DNA of 64,000 bases from Pseudonocardia cypriaca (GTDB taxonomy: Bacteria; Actinomycetota; Actinomycetes; Mycobacteriales; Pseudonocardiaceae), in assembly GCF_006717045.1 (NCBI RefSeq), contig NZ_VFPH01000001.1, positions 248,001 through 312,000 of the forward strand, written 5' to 3'. Of the stretch, positions 7,776 through 16,808 are shown piece by piece. How positions within the stretch are numbered: position 1 is the first letter of the stretch; each line of letters starts with the position of its first letter. The notes under the pieces were generated by a model. The model made no database searches. It was not told where the DNA came from and saw only the letters and a list, made by a program, of their open reading frames with translations. A program made the translations under genes and the position numbers.

Positions 7776-8330
7776 CTAGGGCGCGTAGGTGAGCGCGACC
7801 ACCCCCGTCGCCGTGGGTGTCGCGTCGACGAGCCGCAGCGGGTTCGCCAAGCCGTCGTCGAAGAGCCGCGTCCCGGTGCCGAGGACGAGGGGGTGGACGC
7901 CGAGGACGAGCTCGTCGACCAGACCGTGCTGCAGCAGGGTGCGCACGAGCGTGACGCTGCCGTAGGTCAGGATGCCGCCGCCGGGAGCCTCCTTGAGCTC
8001 CGCCACGGTCTGCGCGGGGTCGCCGGGGAGTGCGGTGGCGTTCCACGGCAACGACCCGCGCAACGTGTTCGTCACGACGACCTTGGCGATGCCGTTCAGC
8101 GCGTCGGCGTACGGCCCGGTGTTCTGCGACCAGGACTTCTCGAGCATCTCGAAGGTCTGCCGCCCCAGCAGGAAGGTGTCGTTCGCCAGGATGCTCTCGG
8201 TGGCGGACCGGCTGGAGGTGTCGTCGAAGAAGCCCAGTGCCCATCCGCCGCGCTCGAGCTCGCCGAACCCGCCGGGGTCCTGGGCCACGCCGTCGAGCGT
8301 GACGAAGGTCTGCACGGTGAGCTTGCGCAT
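7776..8330 (-). CDS. Dihydrofolate-reductase-like (RibD C-terminal domain) protein
   Basis: 184 residues of the RibD_C/YwjB-YyaP family of NADPH-binding reductase folds. Recognisable parts are MRKLTVQTFVTLDGVAQDPGG, the LLGRQTFEML motif, VVVTNTLRG, ILTYGSVTLVRTLLQHGLVDEL and HPLVLGTGTRLFDDG. These are stand-alone reductase-like proteins with mostly unknown substrates; they are neither true FolA nor complete RibD. ATG at 8330 follows GGAGACCTCC; a longer frame to 8396 lacks family sequence. Convergent with murA with only 22 bp between stops. Confidence 0.88.
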   Translation of the reverse strand: MRKLTVQTFVTLDGVAQDPGGFGELERGGWALGFFDDTSSRSATESILANDTFLLGRQTFEMLEKSWSQNTGPYADALNGIAKVVVTNTLRGSLPWNATALPGDPAQTVAELKEAPGGGILTYGSVTLVRTLLQHGLVDELVLGVHPLVLGTGTRLFDDGLANPLRLVDATPTATGVVALTYAP

Positions 8331-8595
8331 GGAGGTCTCCGTTCTCGGGCCGGACGGTCCGGCCGCGTGAACAGGAAGACCAGGAACGGGGCGCAAAGGA
8401 ATCGGTGCCGGAGGTCAGGCCTGGCCGCCCAGCTGCCCGTGGACCTGTGCGGCGTTGTCGGCCGTCACCCGCTGGGCGCCTCGTCCACGGCCTCCCCGGG
8501 GGGTGCCACCCCCGAGCGGATACGGGGGAGATCCCCACCCCGGTTCAGGGGCTGCCCCGATGGGCCCGGGCGCCGGTCCACGCCAGGCTGTACCA
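8331..8595. other. Intergenic region with GC hairpin
   Basis: No convincing gene in this 265-bp divergent region. It contains GGGGGTG-C-CACCCCC at 8499-8513 and a nearby GGGG-N5-CCCC element, which could form hairpins in the leader of the DedA gene. Nothing else stands out. Confidence 0.4.
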
Positions 8596-9282
8596 GTGAT
8601 CACCGAATGGCTCGACTCGTTCTTCGCGATGATCGACGCGATCCCGACGTGGCAGCTCTACACGGTGGTCGGCGTGCTGCTGGTGCTCGAGACGACCGTG
8701 CTCGTCGGGCTCGTGACACCGGGGGAGGTCGTCCTGCTCGCCGCGGCGACGACCGTCGGCAGCACGGGGGAGTACCTGGTGCTGGCCGCGATCGCGACGG
8801 GGGCGAGCGTCATCGGGCAGAACGGGGGGTACCTGCTCGGCCGGACGTTCGGGGGCCGGATCCGGGTGAGCTGGGCCGGTCGCAAGATCGGTGACTCGAA
8901 CTGGGGGCGGGCCGAGGCCGTGCTGCGCGGGGGGACGGGCCGTGCGCTCGTCGCATCGCGGTTCCTCGCCGTCGCCCACTCGCTGGTGCCCGTGATCGCC
9001 GGGACGCTGCGCATGCCGTGGGGGCGGTTCGCGCGGTACACCGCGGTCGGCGCGGTGCTGTGGGGCCTGGTCTACGTCGGGCTCGGCAGCGCCGCGTCGC
9101 TCGCGATCCGGAAGTTCGCGCACCTGCTCGGACCGACGGTCACGAGCGTGGTGGTCGCGGCGGTGGTGGTCGCGCTGATCGTGCGGGCGGTGCGCAAGCG
9201 TCGGCGGCCGACTGGGGAGCCGGTTGCCGACGATGCGCCGACCGTGGCGGTCGCAGTGGGGGAAGCGCCGGTGCGGCGCTGA
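8596..9282 (+). CDS. DedA family membrane protein
   Basis: 229-residue inner-membrane protein of the DedA/VTT (SNARE-associated) family. These contribute to membrane homeostasis, and some flip lipid carriers such as undecaprenyl phosphate. Features: membrane helix YTVVGVLLVLETTVLVG, re-entrant loop TPGEVVLLAAATTVG, ASVIGQNGGYLLGRTFG, and the conserved FLAVAHSLVPVIAGTLRMPWGRFARYTAVGAVLWG carrying the family Arg and Gly residues. The C-terminus is a basic, then acidic, soluble tail. GTG at 8596 is chosen because upstream codons lack family sequence; no clear ribosome site, so the start is uncertain. Confidence 0.88.
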   Translation: MITEWLDSFFAMIDAIPTWQLYTVVGVLLVLETTVLVGLVTPGEVVLLAAATTVGSTGEYLVLAAIATGASVIGQNGGYLLGRTFGGRIRVSWAGRKIGDSNWGRAEAVLRGGTGRALVASRFLAVAHSLVPVIAGTLRMPWGRFARYTAVGAVLWGLVYVGLGSAASLAIRKFAHLLGPTVTSVVVAAVVVALIVRAVRKRRRPTGEPVADDAPTVAVAVGEAPVRR

Positions 9283-9438
9283 TCGGAACGGGCCGCCGTG
9301 GGGGCGGCGCCCGGTCCGAAGTGGGGGGAGAGGTGGTCGTGCTCCGGCGACGCGGAGTACGGCCACCTCGTCGGGTCCTGGCCGGCAAGGGGAGAATCGG
9401 CGGCGACGGGACCACGTCGGTCTCGGTGGGAGGCCCCG

Positions 9439-10254
9439 ATGACCGGCGAAGTACGCGCAGCGGAACGATCAGCGCGGCGGGCTGCCCGCAGCACTCCCGT
9501 GAGGGTCGGAGCGCGCATCGGGATCGCCGCATACGGCCTCACGCACCTCCTCGTCGCATGGCTCGCTCTGCAGGTCGCGTTCACCGGCAGCCGCGAGCGG
9601 GCGGACCAGACGGGGGCGTTCCAGGCGATCATCCAGCAGCCGTTCGGCCGCCTGCTCCTCTGGGCGCTGGTGGTGGCGTTCGCCGCGGTGGCGCTGTGGC
9701 GGTTGGAGGAGGCGATCTGGGGCTTCTCCTACGAGGAGGGGCGCACCACGAAGCTGCGCCTGCGGGCCACCAGCGCCGGCAAGGCCGTGATCTTCGCGGT
9801 GCTCGCCGTGCTGGCCGCGCGGACAGCAGCGGGCGGCGGCGGAGGCGGCGGCCAGCAGCAGGCCACGGCCGGCCTGCTCGGGCTCCCCGCTGGGCAGTTC
9901 GTCGTCGGCGCGGTGGGGATCGGGATCGTCGCCACGGGCGTCGGCACCGTCGTATCCGGGGTGCGGACGAGCTTCCGCCGCGGCATGAGCCTCCCCTCGG
10001 ACCGGCGAGCGCGACAGGTGGCGCTGCGCAGCGGCCAGATCGGCTTCGTCGGGAAGGGCGTGGCGATCGGGATCGTCGGGGTGCTCGTCGTCATCGCGGC
10101 CATCCGGTTCGAGCCCCAGGAGGCGGGGCTGGACGCCGCGCTGCACGCGTTGGCCGCGCAGCCGTTCGGGCAGTACCTGCTGGGAGCCGTCGCGCTCGGC
10201 TTGCTGGCCTACGGCGTCTTCTGCTTCTTCGACGCGCGCTACCACCGGGTCTGA
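9439..10254 (+). CDS. DUF1206 family six-helix membrane protein
   Basis: 271 residues with the DUF1206 pattern: three related modules, each with two membrane helices (IAAYGLTHLLVAWLALQVAF; LLLWALVVAFAAVALWRLEEA; the middle pair after a Gly/Gln-rich linker; IGFVGKGVAIGIVGVLVVIAA; YLLGAVALGLLAYGVFCFFDARY). The repeated GxxxYG..H/A and W/F-R-E-A-like endings indicate internal triplication. Function unknown. ATG at 9439 has GGGAGG upstream. The last 16 bp overlap the convergent small gene. Confidence 0.88.
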   Translation: MTGEVRAAERSARRAARSTPVRVGARIGIAAYGLTHLLVAWLALQVAFTGSRERADQTGAFQAIIQQPFGRLLLWALVVAFAAVALWRLEEAIWGFSYEEGRTTKLRLRATSAGKAVIFAVLAVLAARTAAGGGGGGGQQQATAGLLGLPAGQFVVGAVGIGIVATGVGTVVSGVRTSFRRGMSLPSDRRARQVALRSGQIGFVGKGVAIGIVGVLVVIAAIRFEPQEAGLDAALHALAAQPFGQYLLGAVALGLLAYGVFCFFDARYHRV

Positions 10255-10559
10255 CGGACGACCAGCCGCGCGTTCCCGAGATCGGCGGGGAACACCAGCA
10301 GCCGGTACGCCTGTCCCGCACGGCCGATGGTCGAGCGGATCCCGGCATCGGCGAGGCGGGATCGCAGCACCTGCGCCGCGGCCGCCGTCGGCACCCGCGA
10401 TACCTCGGCGAGCAGGCCGTCGCCGGTGGGGTCGTCCGGATCGGGCAGGTGCGGCGCGGGTTGGTCCCGCCCGGTGCCGAACGTCCAGCGCAGTGCGAGC
10501 AGCACGATCCCGAGCATCAGGAGAGCGCCGAAGATCATGGTGAGCCGGGCGTCGGGCAC
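10239..10559 (-). CDS. Small membrane-anchored DUF2007-like protein
   Basis: 106 residues: an N-terminal membrane helix (MIFGALLMLGIVLLALRW), an acidic/Pro linker, then a ferredoxin-like domain (SRVPTAAAAQVLRSRLADAGI ending YRLLVFPADLGNARLVV). The second half resembles DUF2007 putative signal-transducing domains that match a helix and a strand around a short loop. The partner is unknown. Convergent overlap with the DUF1206 gene. Start could be GTG at 10559 or ATG at 10538. The family call is by pattern only. Confidence 0.6.
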   Translation of the reverse strand: MPDARLTMIFGALLMLGIVLLALRWTFGTGRDQPAPHLPDPDDPTGDGLLAEVSRVPTAAAAQVLRSRLADAGIRSTIGRAGQAYRLLVFPADLGNARLVVRQTRW

Positions 10560-10662
10560 CCGTCGATTGTCCGTCGGTGTGACCCCGCTCGTGAAGCGAC
10601 GTCGGAAAGGCTACGCGCCAGTAGCATCGGCTTCCTCGTACATCTCGACGCGGAGGTGCCCG

Positions 10663-12657
10663 GTGCCGTACCCGACCGACCGCGAGCGCGACCGGCCGTG
10701 GGTCATCAGGACCTACGCTGGTCACTCGTCTGCGAAGAAGTCGAACGCGCTCTACCGCCGCAACCTCGCGAAGGGGCAGACCGGCCTCTCGGTCGCCTTC
10801 GACCTGCCCACGCAGACCGGGTACGACCCCGACCACGATCTCGCGAAGGGCGAGGTCGGCAAGGTCGGGGTACCGGTGAGCCACATCGGTGACATGCGCA
10901 CGCTGTTCGACGGCATCCCGATGGCCGAGGCGAACACGTCGATGACCATCAACGCGCCGGCGATGTGGCTGCTCACGCTGTACGTCGCGGTGGCCGACGA
11001 GCACGGCGTCCCGCGCGAGCGCCTCGCGGGCACAACGCAGAACGACATCGTCAAGGAGTACCTGTCCCGCGGCACCTACGTGTTCCCACCCGCGCCGAGC
11101 ATGCGCCTCATCTCGGACACGATCGCCTGGTCGGTGCAGAACATCCCGAAGTGGAACCCGATCAACATCTGCAGCTACCACCTGCAGGAGGCAGGGGCCA
11201 CGCCCCCGCAGGAGCTGGCGTACGCGCTGTCCACTGCCATCGCCGTGCTGGACGCGGTGCGCGACTCGGGGCAGGTGCCGCAGGAGCGGTTCGGCGACGT
11301 GGTCGGGCGCATGTCGTTCTTCGTGAACGCGGGGCTGCGTTTCGTCGAGGAGATGTGCAAGCTGCGCGCCCTCGCGCGGCTGTGGGACGACATCACGCGC
11401 GAGCGCTACGGCGTGCAGGACCCGAAGCAGCGCCGGCTGCGCTACGGCGTGCAGGTCAACTCGCTCGGGCTCACCGAGGCGCAGCCGGAGAACAACGTGC
11501 AGCGCATCGTGCTGGAGATGCTCGCCGTCACGCTCTCCCGCGACGCCCGCGCCCGCGCGATCCAGCTGCCTGCGTGGAACGAGGCGCTCGGCCTGCCGCG
11601 GCCGTGGGACCAGCAGTGGGCGCTGCGCATGCAGCAGGTGCTCGCGTACGAGACCGATCTCCTCGAGTACGAGGACCTCTTCGACGGCAGCCGGGTGGTC
11701 GAGGCGAAGGTGGCCGAGCTGGTCGAAGGGGCCCGCGCCGAGATCGACCGGGTGCAGGAGATGGGCGGGGCCGTCGCCGCCGTCGAGTCCGGCTACATGA
11801 AGGGGCAGCTGGTCAGCGCGCTCGCCGAGCGGCGCAGGCGCATCGAGGCCGGCGAGGACGTTGTCGTCGGCGTCAACCGGTTCCAGACCACGGAGCCGAG
11901 CCCGCTGCAGGCCGAGGGCGCCGCTGCCGTCGAGACGGTCGACCCGGCCACGGAGGCGGCCGCGATCGAGGCGATCCGCGCGTGGCGGGAAGGGCGGGAC
12001 GCCGCCGCCGTCGAGTCCGCGCTGGGCGCGCTGCGGGACGCCGCGAAGACGGACACGAACCTGATGGACGCCTCCATCGCCTGCGCGAAGGTCGGCGTCA
12101 CCACCGGCGAGTGGGCCGGGGTGCTGCGCGAGGTCTTCGGCGAGTTCCGGGCCCCCACCGGCGTGTCCGCCGCGGTCGTCGGCGGTTCGGCGGCCGCCGA
12201 GATCGGCGAGGTGCGCGAGCGCGTGCGGGCCGCGAGCGAGGCGATCGGCTCGCGGCTGCGGATGCTGGTGGGCAAGCCCGGCCTCGACGGGCACTCCAAC
12301 GGCGCGGAGCAGGTGGCCGTCCGTGCCCGCGACGTCGGGTTCGAGGTGGTCTACCAGGGCATCCGGCTCACACCTGCCCAGATCGTGGCCGCTGCCGTGC
12401 AGGAGGGCGTGCACGTGGTCGGGCTCTCGGTGCTGTCCGGGTCGCACCTGGAGGTCGTCCCTGCCGTCGTGGACGGGCTGCGCGCCGCGGGGGCCGACGA
12501 CGTGCCGGTGGTGGTCGGGGGGATCATCCCGCCCGAGGACGCCGCCGAGCTGGGCAAGCGCGGGGTGGCCGCGGTCTTCACGCCGAAGGACTACCAGCTC
12601 ACGGCGATGATGGACGAGATCGTCTCGCTGGTGCTCGCGGCGCACGACGCGGACTGA
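10663..12657 (+). CDS. ecm: Ethylmalonyl-CoA mutase (MeaA-type, AdoCbl-dependent)
   Basis: 664 residues combining the CoA-mutase TIM barrel (about 1-530) and a C-terminal B12-binding domain with DGHSNG (GKPGLDGHSNGAEQ, base-off DxHxxG motif). The sequence follows the MeaA/Ecm clade rather than classical methylmalonyl-CoA mutase: RTYAGHSSAKKSNALYRRNL, FDLPTQTGYDPDHDLAKGEV, IPKWNPINICSYHLQEAGA, VNSLGLTEAQPENNVQR. Ecm converts ethylmalonyl-CoA to methylsuccinyl-CoA in the ethylmalonyl-CoA pathway. GTG at 10663 has GGAGG six bases upstream. The window also encodes Ccr, epimerase, MeaB and the B12 adenosyltransferase, which supports the assignment. Isobutyryl-CoA mutase is less likely because both domains are on one chain. 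Confidence 0.92.
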   Translation: MPYPTDRERDRPWVIRTYAGHSSAKKSNALYRRNLAKGQTGLSVAFDLPTQTGYDPDHDLAKGEVGKVGVPVSHIGDMRTLFDGIPMAEANTSMTINAPAMWLLTLYVAVADEHGVPRERLAGTTQNDIVKEYLSRGTYVFPPAPSMRLISDTIAWSVQNIPKWNPINICSYHLQEAGATPPQELAYALSTAIAVLDAVRDSGQVPQERFGDVVGRMSFFVNAGLRFVEEMCKLRALARLWDDITRERYGVQDPKQRRLRYGVQVNSLGLTEAQPENNVQRIVLEMLAVTLSRDARARAIQLPAWNEALGLPRPWDQQWALRMQQVLAYETDLLEYEDLFDGSRVVEAKVAELVEGARAEIDRVQEMGGAVAAVESGYMKGQLVSALAERRRRIEAGEDVVVGVNRFQTTEPSPLQAEGAAAVETVDPATEAAAIEAIRAWREGRDAAAVESALGALRDAAKTDTNLMDASIACAKVGVTTGEWAGVLREVFGEFRAPTGVSAAVVGGSAAAEIGEVRERVRAASEAIGSRLRMLVGKPGLDGHSNGAEQVAVRARDVGFEVVYQGIRLTPAQIVAAAVQEGVHVVGLSVLSGSHLEVVPAVVDGLRAAGADDVPVVVGGIIPPEDAAELGKRGVAAVFTPKDYQLTAMMDEIVSLVLAAHDAD

Positions 12658-12666
12658 GCCGGGTCG

Positions 12667-14562
12667 TCAGGTCGGCGGCGGCAGCTTCCGCGCGGCGGCG
12701 GCGGCCAACGCCGTGACGGTGCCGCACGGGTTGGCGCCGCGGTTCGGGCCCGCCAGCCTCACCACCACCGACTCGACGTACGGGGTCGAGCCATCGGTGT
12801 AGTTGCGTTGCACGAACCGCACCGAACAGCCGTCCTCGGTGGCCAGTGCGGCACCGGGGTGACCGGCGACCTCGATCGGGGTGCCGTCGGGCTCGCCGAG
12901 CGGGTGGCCGAGGAAGAAGGTCACGTCGACCAGCGTCGGGGTGGGTGCGCCGTCGTCCCAGGTGCACTCCCAGTCGCCGACGCCGGGAACGGGGCTCCTC
13001 AGGCCCGGGACGGCCGTCAGGTCAGCGGGTTGCAGCAGGCCGCAGGAGCTGGTGCCGCCGAGCGTGGTGGTCTCGTCGAGGCGGGCGCGGGTGCCGATCT
13101 CACCGTCCGCCACCGCGGCGACGGCGGCGCGCGAGCCGGCCTCGGCGATCTCGCAAAGGTCGTCCGCCGGCCCGCCGTCATCGACGTTCACGAAGATGTC
13201 GACGGCGTTGAGCTGCGACAGGACGATCCGGCGCCAGCAGCTGTCGGTGAGGGGGGAGCGGTAGACGTCCCGGCCGTCCAGCTTCTCCCTCGGCAGCCCG
13301 GGCGGACGCACGAGCTCGGCAGGCCCCCGGAACGCGAGACCGAAGAACACGGAGCTGTCCGGTCGGACGATGTCGACCCGGCAGCCGGCGAACTGCGTGT
13401 TGTTGCGGTGGACTTGTGCCGAGCCGTAGGCGCTCAGGGCGGTGGTGTCCACCACTGAGCACGGGTCCGCCGTCTGCGGGTCGTCGATCGTGACCGGAGG
13501 CGCCCCCGCGTCCGCGGCCACGACCGGCTCGGACCGGGGCAGCGGCGTGCCGTCGCCGGTGCGGTTGCCGGCGACCTCGACGGCGATGATCGCGGCCGCC
13601 ACCACGGCCAGCACGCCGGCGACGGCGGCGACGAGCCGGCGCCTGCGGCGCGGCCGCCCGACGGGCACCGCACCGCCAGGCCCCGGGACGACGAAGGCCG
13701 GCGTGCCAGGACGAGGTGGGCTCGCGGCGTGCAGCAGGGCGTGGTGGGCCTGGAGCGCGGTGGGCCGGTGACCCGGGTCGCCGGCGATGAGCCCGCACAG
13801 GAGGTGGGTGAGGTGGCCGGCCTTGCGCGGTGGCGGCGCCTGCCCCCTGGCGATCCGCGCGAGCAGAGCGAGGACGTTGCCGGGGTCGGTACCGAACGGG
13901 GGATGGCCCTCGACGGCGGCGTACAGCGATGCACCGAGGGAGTAGACGTCGGTCCGGGCGTCCGTGCCCTCGCCGCGCGCCGTCTCGGGGGCGAAGTAGG
14001 CGGGCGTACCCGTGAGGACCTCGGTGGCGGTGAGGACGGGTGCGGTGGCGGCGTGCGAGATGCCGAAGTCGGTGAGCTTGACCAGGGGCCAGGTGCCCCC
14101 GGGCGCAGGACGGTCGGCGACCAGGATGTTGTCGGGCTTGACGTCCCGGTGCACCACACCGGCCTCGTGCGCCGCGGCGAGGGCGGAGGCCACCTGGGCG
14201 CCGATCGCGGCGACGTCCGGGGGATGAAGGGCGCCGCGCTGCTGGAGGATGCTGCCGAGGCTGCGGGACGGAACGTACTCCAGGATCAGCCACGGTTCGC
14301 CGTCCTCGAGGACGACGTCGAAGATCGAGACGACGTGCGGGTGGTGCAGTGCCGCGGCGATCCTGGCCTCCCGCATCGTGCGTTCGCGGGCGAGCGCCGC
14401 ATCGGCGGGCGGCAGGGCGCCGAGGCGCACGCGTTTGACGGCGACCTCGCGGCCGAGCACCTCGTCCTCCGCGCGCCAGACGGTGCCCATGCCGCCCGAG
14501 CCGATGACCTCGCGCAGCCGGTAACGCCCGGCGACCGCGGCCGGGCCCTCCTCCACGTTCAT
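12667..14562 (-). CDS. Transmembrane serine/threonine protein kinase with extracellular sensor
   Basis: 631 residues. The kinase domain spans about 14-280: Gly loop GSGGMGTVW, Lys43 in VAVK, HRDVKPDN (138-145) and DFG (165-167) are all intact, so it should be active. After a Pro-rich juxtamembrane stretch comes one membrane helix (310-330), then an extracellular part with two Cys-containing segments. The first resembles DUF3558 (DPCSVVDTTALSAYG...FAGCRVDI); the second begins SCGLLQPADLTAVPGL. PknB-like topology without PASTA repeats suggests sensing of an unknown envelope signal. It lies convergent to ecm with a 9-bp gap. Confidence 0.92.
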   Translation of the reverse strand: MNVEEGPAAVAGRYRLREVIGSGGMGTVWRAEDEVLGREVAVKRVRLGALPPADAALARERTMREARIAAALHHPHVVSIFDVVLEDGEPWLILEYVPSRSLGSILQQRGALHPPDVAAIGAQVASALAAAHEAGVVHRDVKPDNILVADRPAPGGTWPLVKLTDFGISHAATAPVLTATEVLTGTPAYFAPETARGEGTDARTDVYSLGASLYAAVEGHPPFGTDPGNVLALLARIARGQAPPPRKAGHLTHLLCGLIAGDPGHRPTALQAHHALLHAASPPRPGTPAFVVPGPGGAVPVGRPRRRRRLVAAVAGVLAVVAAAIIAVEVAGNRTGDGTPLPRSEPVVAADAGAPPVTIDDPQTADPCSVVDTTALSAYGSAQVHRNNTQFAGCRVDIVRPDSSVFFGLAFRGPAELVRPPGLPREKLDGRDVYRSPLTDSCWRRIVLSQLNAVDIFVNVDDGGPADDLCEIAEAGSRAAVAAVADGEIGTRARLDETTTLGGTSSCGLLQPADLTAVPGLRSPVPGVGDWECTWDDGAPTPTLVDVTFFLGHPLGEPDGTPIEVAGHPGAALATEDGCSVRFVQRNYTDGSTPYVESVVVRLAGPNRGANPCGTVTALAAAAARKLPPPT

Positions 14563-14685
14563 GTGTCCCCCCGGGCGGAGGGTAACCGGGCGAGGCGACG
14601 GCTCAGCGGCGAACCTGGGCGATCAGGGGGCGGGTGCTGTCGCGGCGGCCCCGGGCCACCACCGCGCCGACGGTCGCCGGATCGC

Positions 14686-15645
14686 TCAGCCGGGACCGTT
14701 CTCCTCGGCGTCGGCCCGCTCCCCGCGTCGGCGGAAGAACCCGAGGCCGGGGATGCCCTGGATCGCCTGACGCACCTCCTTGAGCTGCTCGAGGAGCTCG
14801 TGGACGTCCGGGCCGACGCGGTCGAGCGTGGCGAGGATCGGCATGATGTCGGTCTCCATGTGCTCGGTGAGCTGCGGCAGCTGGTCGACCAGCCGGATCG
14901 CGGCGCGCACCTCCTCCTCGGAGAACTCCTGCACGAACCGCTCTGCGAGCGGGGCGGCGCGCTGCGCGATCGGCTGGTAGACCGCGAGCAGCTCGGACGC
15001 GCCGTCGGCTGCGCCCGACGCCTTGCCGATCACCAGCTCCGCGCGATCGGCCACCCCACCCGCGGTGGCCACGATCGTGCGCGCGTCCTCCGCCACCGTG
15101 CCGGCCTTCTCGACGAGTACGGCCGCGCCATCGGCGACCCCGTCCGCCCTGGCCACGAGCCCGGCGGCGTCGTCGGCCACCCCGCCCGCGCGCGCGACGA
15201 GCCCGGCCGCGTCGTCGGCGACGGTGCCAGCCCGCCCGACCAGTCCCGCGGCGTCCTCGGCGACCCCGCCCGCGCGTGCCACCAGCGTGGTCGCGGCATC
15301 GGCGGCGGTGCGGACGTCGGCCAGCAGCGCGTCCACCGTGCGGACCATGTTGTCGGCGTCGCGGAGCACCTCGTCGACCCGTCCCACCGCGGCGCGCACC
15401 GTGCCCAGCAGCTCGTCGACCGACCGCATGATTCCGTCGGTGCGATCGACGATGACGTCGGCGCGGTCGGCGACCGCGGTGATGCGCCGGACCAACCCGT
15501 CGGCCTCGTCGAGCAGATCCGCCACCCTCCCGGGCAGGGAGGAGACCACCTGCACGGCCTCGTCGCTCCAGCCGACGACGGCCCGGGCCCCCGTGATGAC
15601 GTCGGACGGCCCCACCCAGACCGGTAGCCCGGCGATGCGCAGCAT
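14686..15645 (-). CDS. Alanine-rich coiled-coil protein with 14-residue repeats
   Basis: 319 residues, no recognised domain. The N-terminal 60 residues are mixed; from about residue 60 the chain is a near-continuous amphipathic helix. Residues 125-208 consist of six consecutive 14-residue units such as AGGVAEDAAGLVGR and AGTVADDAAGLVAR, two heptads each; a seventh unit is degraded. The C-terminal third (RFVQEFSEEEVRAAIRLVDQLPQL, then LEQLKEVRQAIQGIPGL) is a typical end seen on actinobacterial coiled-coil proteins of unknown role. No signal peptide or membrane helix. ATG at 15645 has AGGA upstream; the frame extends further but lacks coding character. Confidence 0.7.
   Translation of the reverse strand: MLRIAGLPVWVGPSDVITGARAVVGWSDEAVQVVSSLPGRVADLLDEADGLVRRITAVADRADVIVDRTDGIMRSVDELLGTVRAAVGRVDEVLRDADNMVRTVDALLADVRTAADAATTLVARAGGVAEDAAGLVGRAGTVADDAAGLVARAGGVADDAAGLVARADGVADGAAVLVEKAGTVAEDARTIVATAGGVADRAELVIGKASGAADGASELLAVYQPIAQRAAPLAERFVQEFSEEEVRAAIRLVDQLPQLTEHMETDIMPILATLDRVGPDVHELLEQLKEVRQAIQGIPGLGFFRRRGERADAEENGPG
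15022..15273 (-). repeat. 42-bp tandem repeats encoding 14-residue helix units
   Basis: Six diverged 42-bp units within the coiled-coil gene, matching protein residues 125-208. Positions 1 (Ala), 4 (Val), 5 (Ala) and 11-12 (hydrophobic) of each unit are nearly invariant. Such arrays expand and contract by slippage, so copy number may differ between strains. Confidence 0.75.
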
Positions 15646-15883
15646 GTCGGAGATCCTGTCGCATCCGTCGACCGCAGGCGCGGCGGGACGCGGGTCCGCC
15701 ACCGTGCGCGAAGCCCGTTGGAGTACCCCGACCGAGCGCCGTCCATGGCGTCCGATCGGGTGATTCAGAGGGCAAAAAGGGCTGGTCATTGCGGTCGGGT
15801 TACGAGTCCTTGTCCAGGGCGTCCGGGTGAAGGCTCCCCGCAGGCGTTCACCTACGTTCGTACGTCGAGGGAAGGAGAACCAC

Positions 15884-16801
15884 ATGACGCAGCGAGGCTG
15901 GAGCAGGCGGGACTTCCTCCGCCGCACCGCGACCGCAGGGGCCGTCGCCCTTGGCGGGGGGACGGTGCTGGGCGCGTGCCAGGCCACCGGCGGTGGCGGT
16001 GGTGGCGGCGCAGGCGGCGCGGGCGCGCTGGAACGCGCGCGGAGCGCAGGCCAGATCAAGATCGGGATCGCGGGCGAGGAGCCGTACGGCTTCACCGACG
16101 TCGGCGGCGCCGTCACCGGAGAGGCGCCCTCCGTCGCCCGCGTCGTGCTGCAGGCCATCGGCATCGGGGACGTCCAGGCCGAGCAGGTCGACTTCGGCTC
16201 CCTCATCCCGGCGCTCAACGCCAACCGCTACGACATGGTCTGCGCGGGCATGAACATCACCCCGGAGCGCTGCGGCCAGGCGGCGTTCTCGATCCCGGAC
16301 TACTCGGCGCTCACCGCGTTCCTGGTGCCGGCCGGCAACCCGCAGCAGGTCAAGACGTTCGAGGACGTCGCATCCAAGAGGCTCCCGCTCGCGGTGCTCA
16401 GCGCCGCGGTCGAGCAGGGCTACGCCGAGGCGGCCGGTGTCCCGGGCGGCAACATCAGTGCCTACGACGACCAGAACGCGCTGCTGCAGGCCGTCACGTC
16501 CGGGCGCGCCTACGCCGCCGCGCTCACCGACATCTCGCTCAAGTGGCTGGCCGGGAAGAACCCGAACGCCGGCGTCGAGGTCACCGCGGGCTTCACCCCC
16601 ACCGAGAACGGGCAGCCGGTCGTGTCCGCGGGCGGCTTCGTGTTCCGGCAGGCCGACACCGACCTGCGGGAGGCGTTCAACGGGGAGCTGCAGAAGGCCC
16701 ACCAGGACGGGCGCTGGCTCGCGGCCGCGACCCCCTTCGGGTTCTCCGAGGCCAACCTGCCTGCCGCCGGGCTGACCACCGAGAAGCTCTGCGCCGCCTG
16801 A
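15884..16801 (+). CDS. ehuB: Ectoine/hydroxyectoine-type ABC transporter substrate-binding lipoprotein
   Basis: 305 residues. The N-terminus has a twin-arginine signal (SRRDFLRR) and a lipobox LGAC, so it is exported folded and lipid-anchored outside the membrane. The mature part is a family 3 (polar amino acid) binding protein with EhuB features: IKIGIAGEEPYGFTD, VTGEAPSVARVVLQAIGI, DFGSLIPALNANRYDMVCAGMNITPERC and PFGFSEANLPAAGLTTEKLC. It starts an EhuB-C-D-A operon; ATG with AAGGAG upstream. Ectoine specificity is inferred from family and operon form, not proven. Confidence 0.88.
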   Translation: MTQRGWSRRDFLRRTATAGAVALGGGTVLGACQATGGGGGGGAGGAGALERARSAGQIKIGIAGEEPYGFTDVGGAVTGEAPSVARVVLQAIGIGDVQAEQVDFGSLIPALNANRYDMVCAGMNITPERCGQAAFSIPDYSALTAFLVPAGNPQQVKTFEDVASKRLPLAVLSAAVEQGYAEAAGVPGGNISAYDDQNALLQAVTSGRAYAAALTDISLKWLAGKNPNAGVEVTAGFTPTENGQPVVSAGGFVFRQADTDLREAFNGELQKAHQDGRWLAAATPFGFSEANLPAAGLTTEKLCAA

Positions 16802-16808
16802 GCCGGCC

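Noticed and set aside
15851..15866. TACGT-TCG-TACGT repeat upstream of ehuB as operator
   Set aside because: Only 5-bp units, direct rather than inverted, in a 240-bp region without other support.
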